The notes under the pieces were generated by a model. That model had not been told where the DNA came from, did no database searches, and worked only from the letters and a program-made list of their open reading frames with translations. From Planctomycetota bacterium (GTDB lineage Bacteria; Planctomycetota; Phycisphaerae; SM23-33; FEN-1343), in contig JABMQG010000416.1 of assembly GCA_013203365.1 (NCBI GenBank), positions 1-5,511 on the forward strand: DNA of 5,511 nt. The letters run 5' to 3'. Shown here one piece after another: positions 5,191-5,511 of this stretch. Within the stretch, counting starts at the first letter, position 1; the number at the start of each line of letters is the position of its first letter. Position numbers and translations under genes: made by a program.

Positions 5191-5218
5191 GTGAGCCGGC
5201 CGGCGTGGCCTGGTTCAC
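5191..5218 (+). promoter_or_regulatory. Hairpin at the 5' end of the right-edge gene's leader
   Basis: GTGAGCCGGCC (5191-5201) pairs with GGCC (5207-5210) and GGTTCAC (5212-5218): 11 base pairs including one G-U, a 5-nt loop and one bulged T. If transcription starts at the TATACT-directed position, this stem-loop begins within a few bases of the 5' end, a place suited to mRNA protection or leader control. There is no U-run after it, so it is not a terminator. Confidence 0.4.
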
Positions 5219-5252
5219 ACACAGGTTGAATTATATGTCCGCCTGATGCCGC

Positions 5253-5257
5253 AAGGA
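5253..5257 (+). promoter_or_regulatory. Shine-Dalgarno site of the right-edge gene
   Basis: AAGGA, 8 nt before the ATG at 5266, decides the start of the partial plus-strand gene. The in-frame stop TGA at 5227-5229 leaves little room for an earlier start. Confidence 0.6.
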
Positions 5258-5265
5258 AAAAGCTC

Positions 5266-5511
5266 ATGACTTGGCAGATCGAGCCGATACCGCCCGCACA
5301 GACGCACGAAGGCCTTGCCCTCATTGTCGGCGCAGGCCGGAGTGGCCCCGACGTTACCGCCGCCGCTGCTGCCTTGGAAACGTATATAGAGCACGAGAAT
5401 CGCAATCGCTGCTTCCTGTGGTGGTCCGGCCAGCACTCGCCGTCTTCGGGGGCGTTCTGCCCGCTGGCCGCGGCCCTGGCGATCTGTTCTCCCGGCCGGA
5501 CGGCCGTCATT
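5266..5511 (+). CDS. N-terminal part of unknown protein, possibly GNAT acetyltransferase; cut by right edge
   Basis: An open frame of 82 codons starts at the ATG at 5266 and runs off the window without a stop. The product begins MTWQIEPIPPAQ. It continues with GLALIVGAGRSG (16-27), an Ala-rich helix, a Cys/Trp-rich segment CFLWWSGQ (49-56) and CPLAAALAICSPGRTAVI (65-82). A segment ending in 'PGRTA' after a small hydrophobic strand resembles, from memory, planctomycete GNAT-type acetyltransferases, where it is followed by a conserved strand. This is weak, since the acetyl-CoA loop would lie outside the window. Codon third positions are G/C-rich like those of the core genes, and the ribosome binding site is good. 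It is the only plus-strand gene here and is divergent from the exported-protein gene. That it codes is likely; its function is open. Confidence 0.65.
   Translation, partial: MTWQIEPIPPAQTHEGLALIVGAGRSGPDVTAAAAALETYIEHENRNRCFLWWSGQHSPSSGAFCPLAAALAICSPGRTAVI

Noticed and set aside
5049..5510. Minus-strand open frame of 153 codons upstream of the exported-protein gene
   Set aside because: It runs through the divergent promoter region and antisense to the right-edge gene. Its translation is rich in Arg, Pro and Cys with no ordered domain, and the promoter for the next gene lies inside it.
1..5511. CRISPR arrays, insertion sequences, transposase or integrase genes
   Set aside because: No regularly spaced direct repeats, terminal inverted repeats flanking a transposase, or DDE/recombinase motifs were seen on either strand.

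Overview
The window reads as a piece of a moderately GC-rich bacterial chromosome. The divergent MnmE-like GTPase, the coaX-type pantothenate kinase next to obg, and a secreted protein of the kind seen in Phycisphaerae-like genomes suggest Planctomycetota. That placement rests on protein style and context, not on a search.

Layout: (1) Positions 1-302 hold the N-terminal 100 codons of a minus-strand gene cut by the left edge. Its codon use is more A/T-tolerant than that of its neighbours, and it weakly recalls a family tied to nucleotide-processing or TIR-like, possibly antiphage, proteins. (2) Positions 303-686 hold no convincing gene, only a small imperfect 11-bp repeat cluster and a weak promoter candidate. 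(3) Positions 687-4137 form a minus-strand housekeeping cluster, read right to left: rpmA (ribosomal protein L27), an intrinsic terminator, obg (ribosome-assembly GTPase), coaX (type III pantothenate kinase) and an MnmE/TrmE-like GTPase. obg, coaX and the mnmE-like gene are tightly packed (35 and 15 nt gaps) and probably co-transcribed. (4) Positions 4138-4383 carry a near-consensus promoter (TTGACA, 17 nt, TAGAAT) and a structured leader for rpmA. (5) Positions 4384-5049 encode a minus-strand exported protein of unknown function. Its promoter (TTGACA, 17 nt, TAACTT) carries a perfect 16-bp palindrome over the -10 and start-point region. (6) Positions 5050-5265 are a divergent intergenic region. 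(7) Positions 5266-5511 hold the first 82 codons of a plus-strand gene that runs off the right edge.

Together the core genes serve translation and cofactor supply: L27 and Obg act on the 50S subunit, the MnmE-like protein is related to a tRNA wobble-uridine modification enzyme, and CoaX starts coenzyme A synthesis. No wholly new multi-gene system is visible. The least ordinary points are the MnmE relative lacking the family's C-terminal Cys motif, the terminator splitting rpmA from obg, the palindromic promoter of the exported protein with a possible leader peptide, and the two edge genes that continue outside the window.
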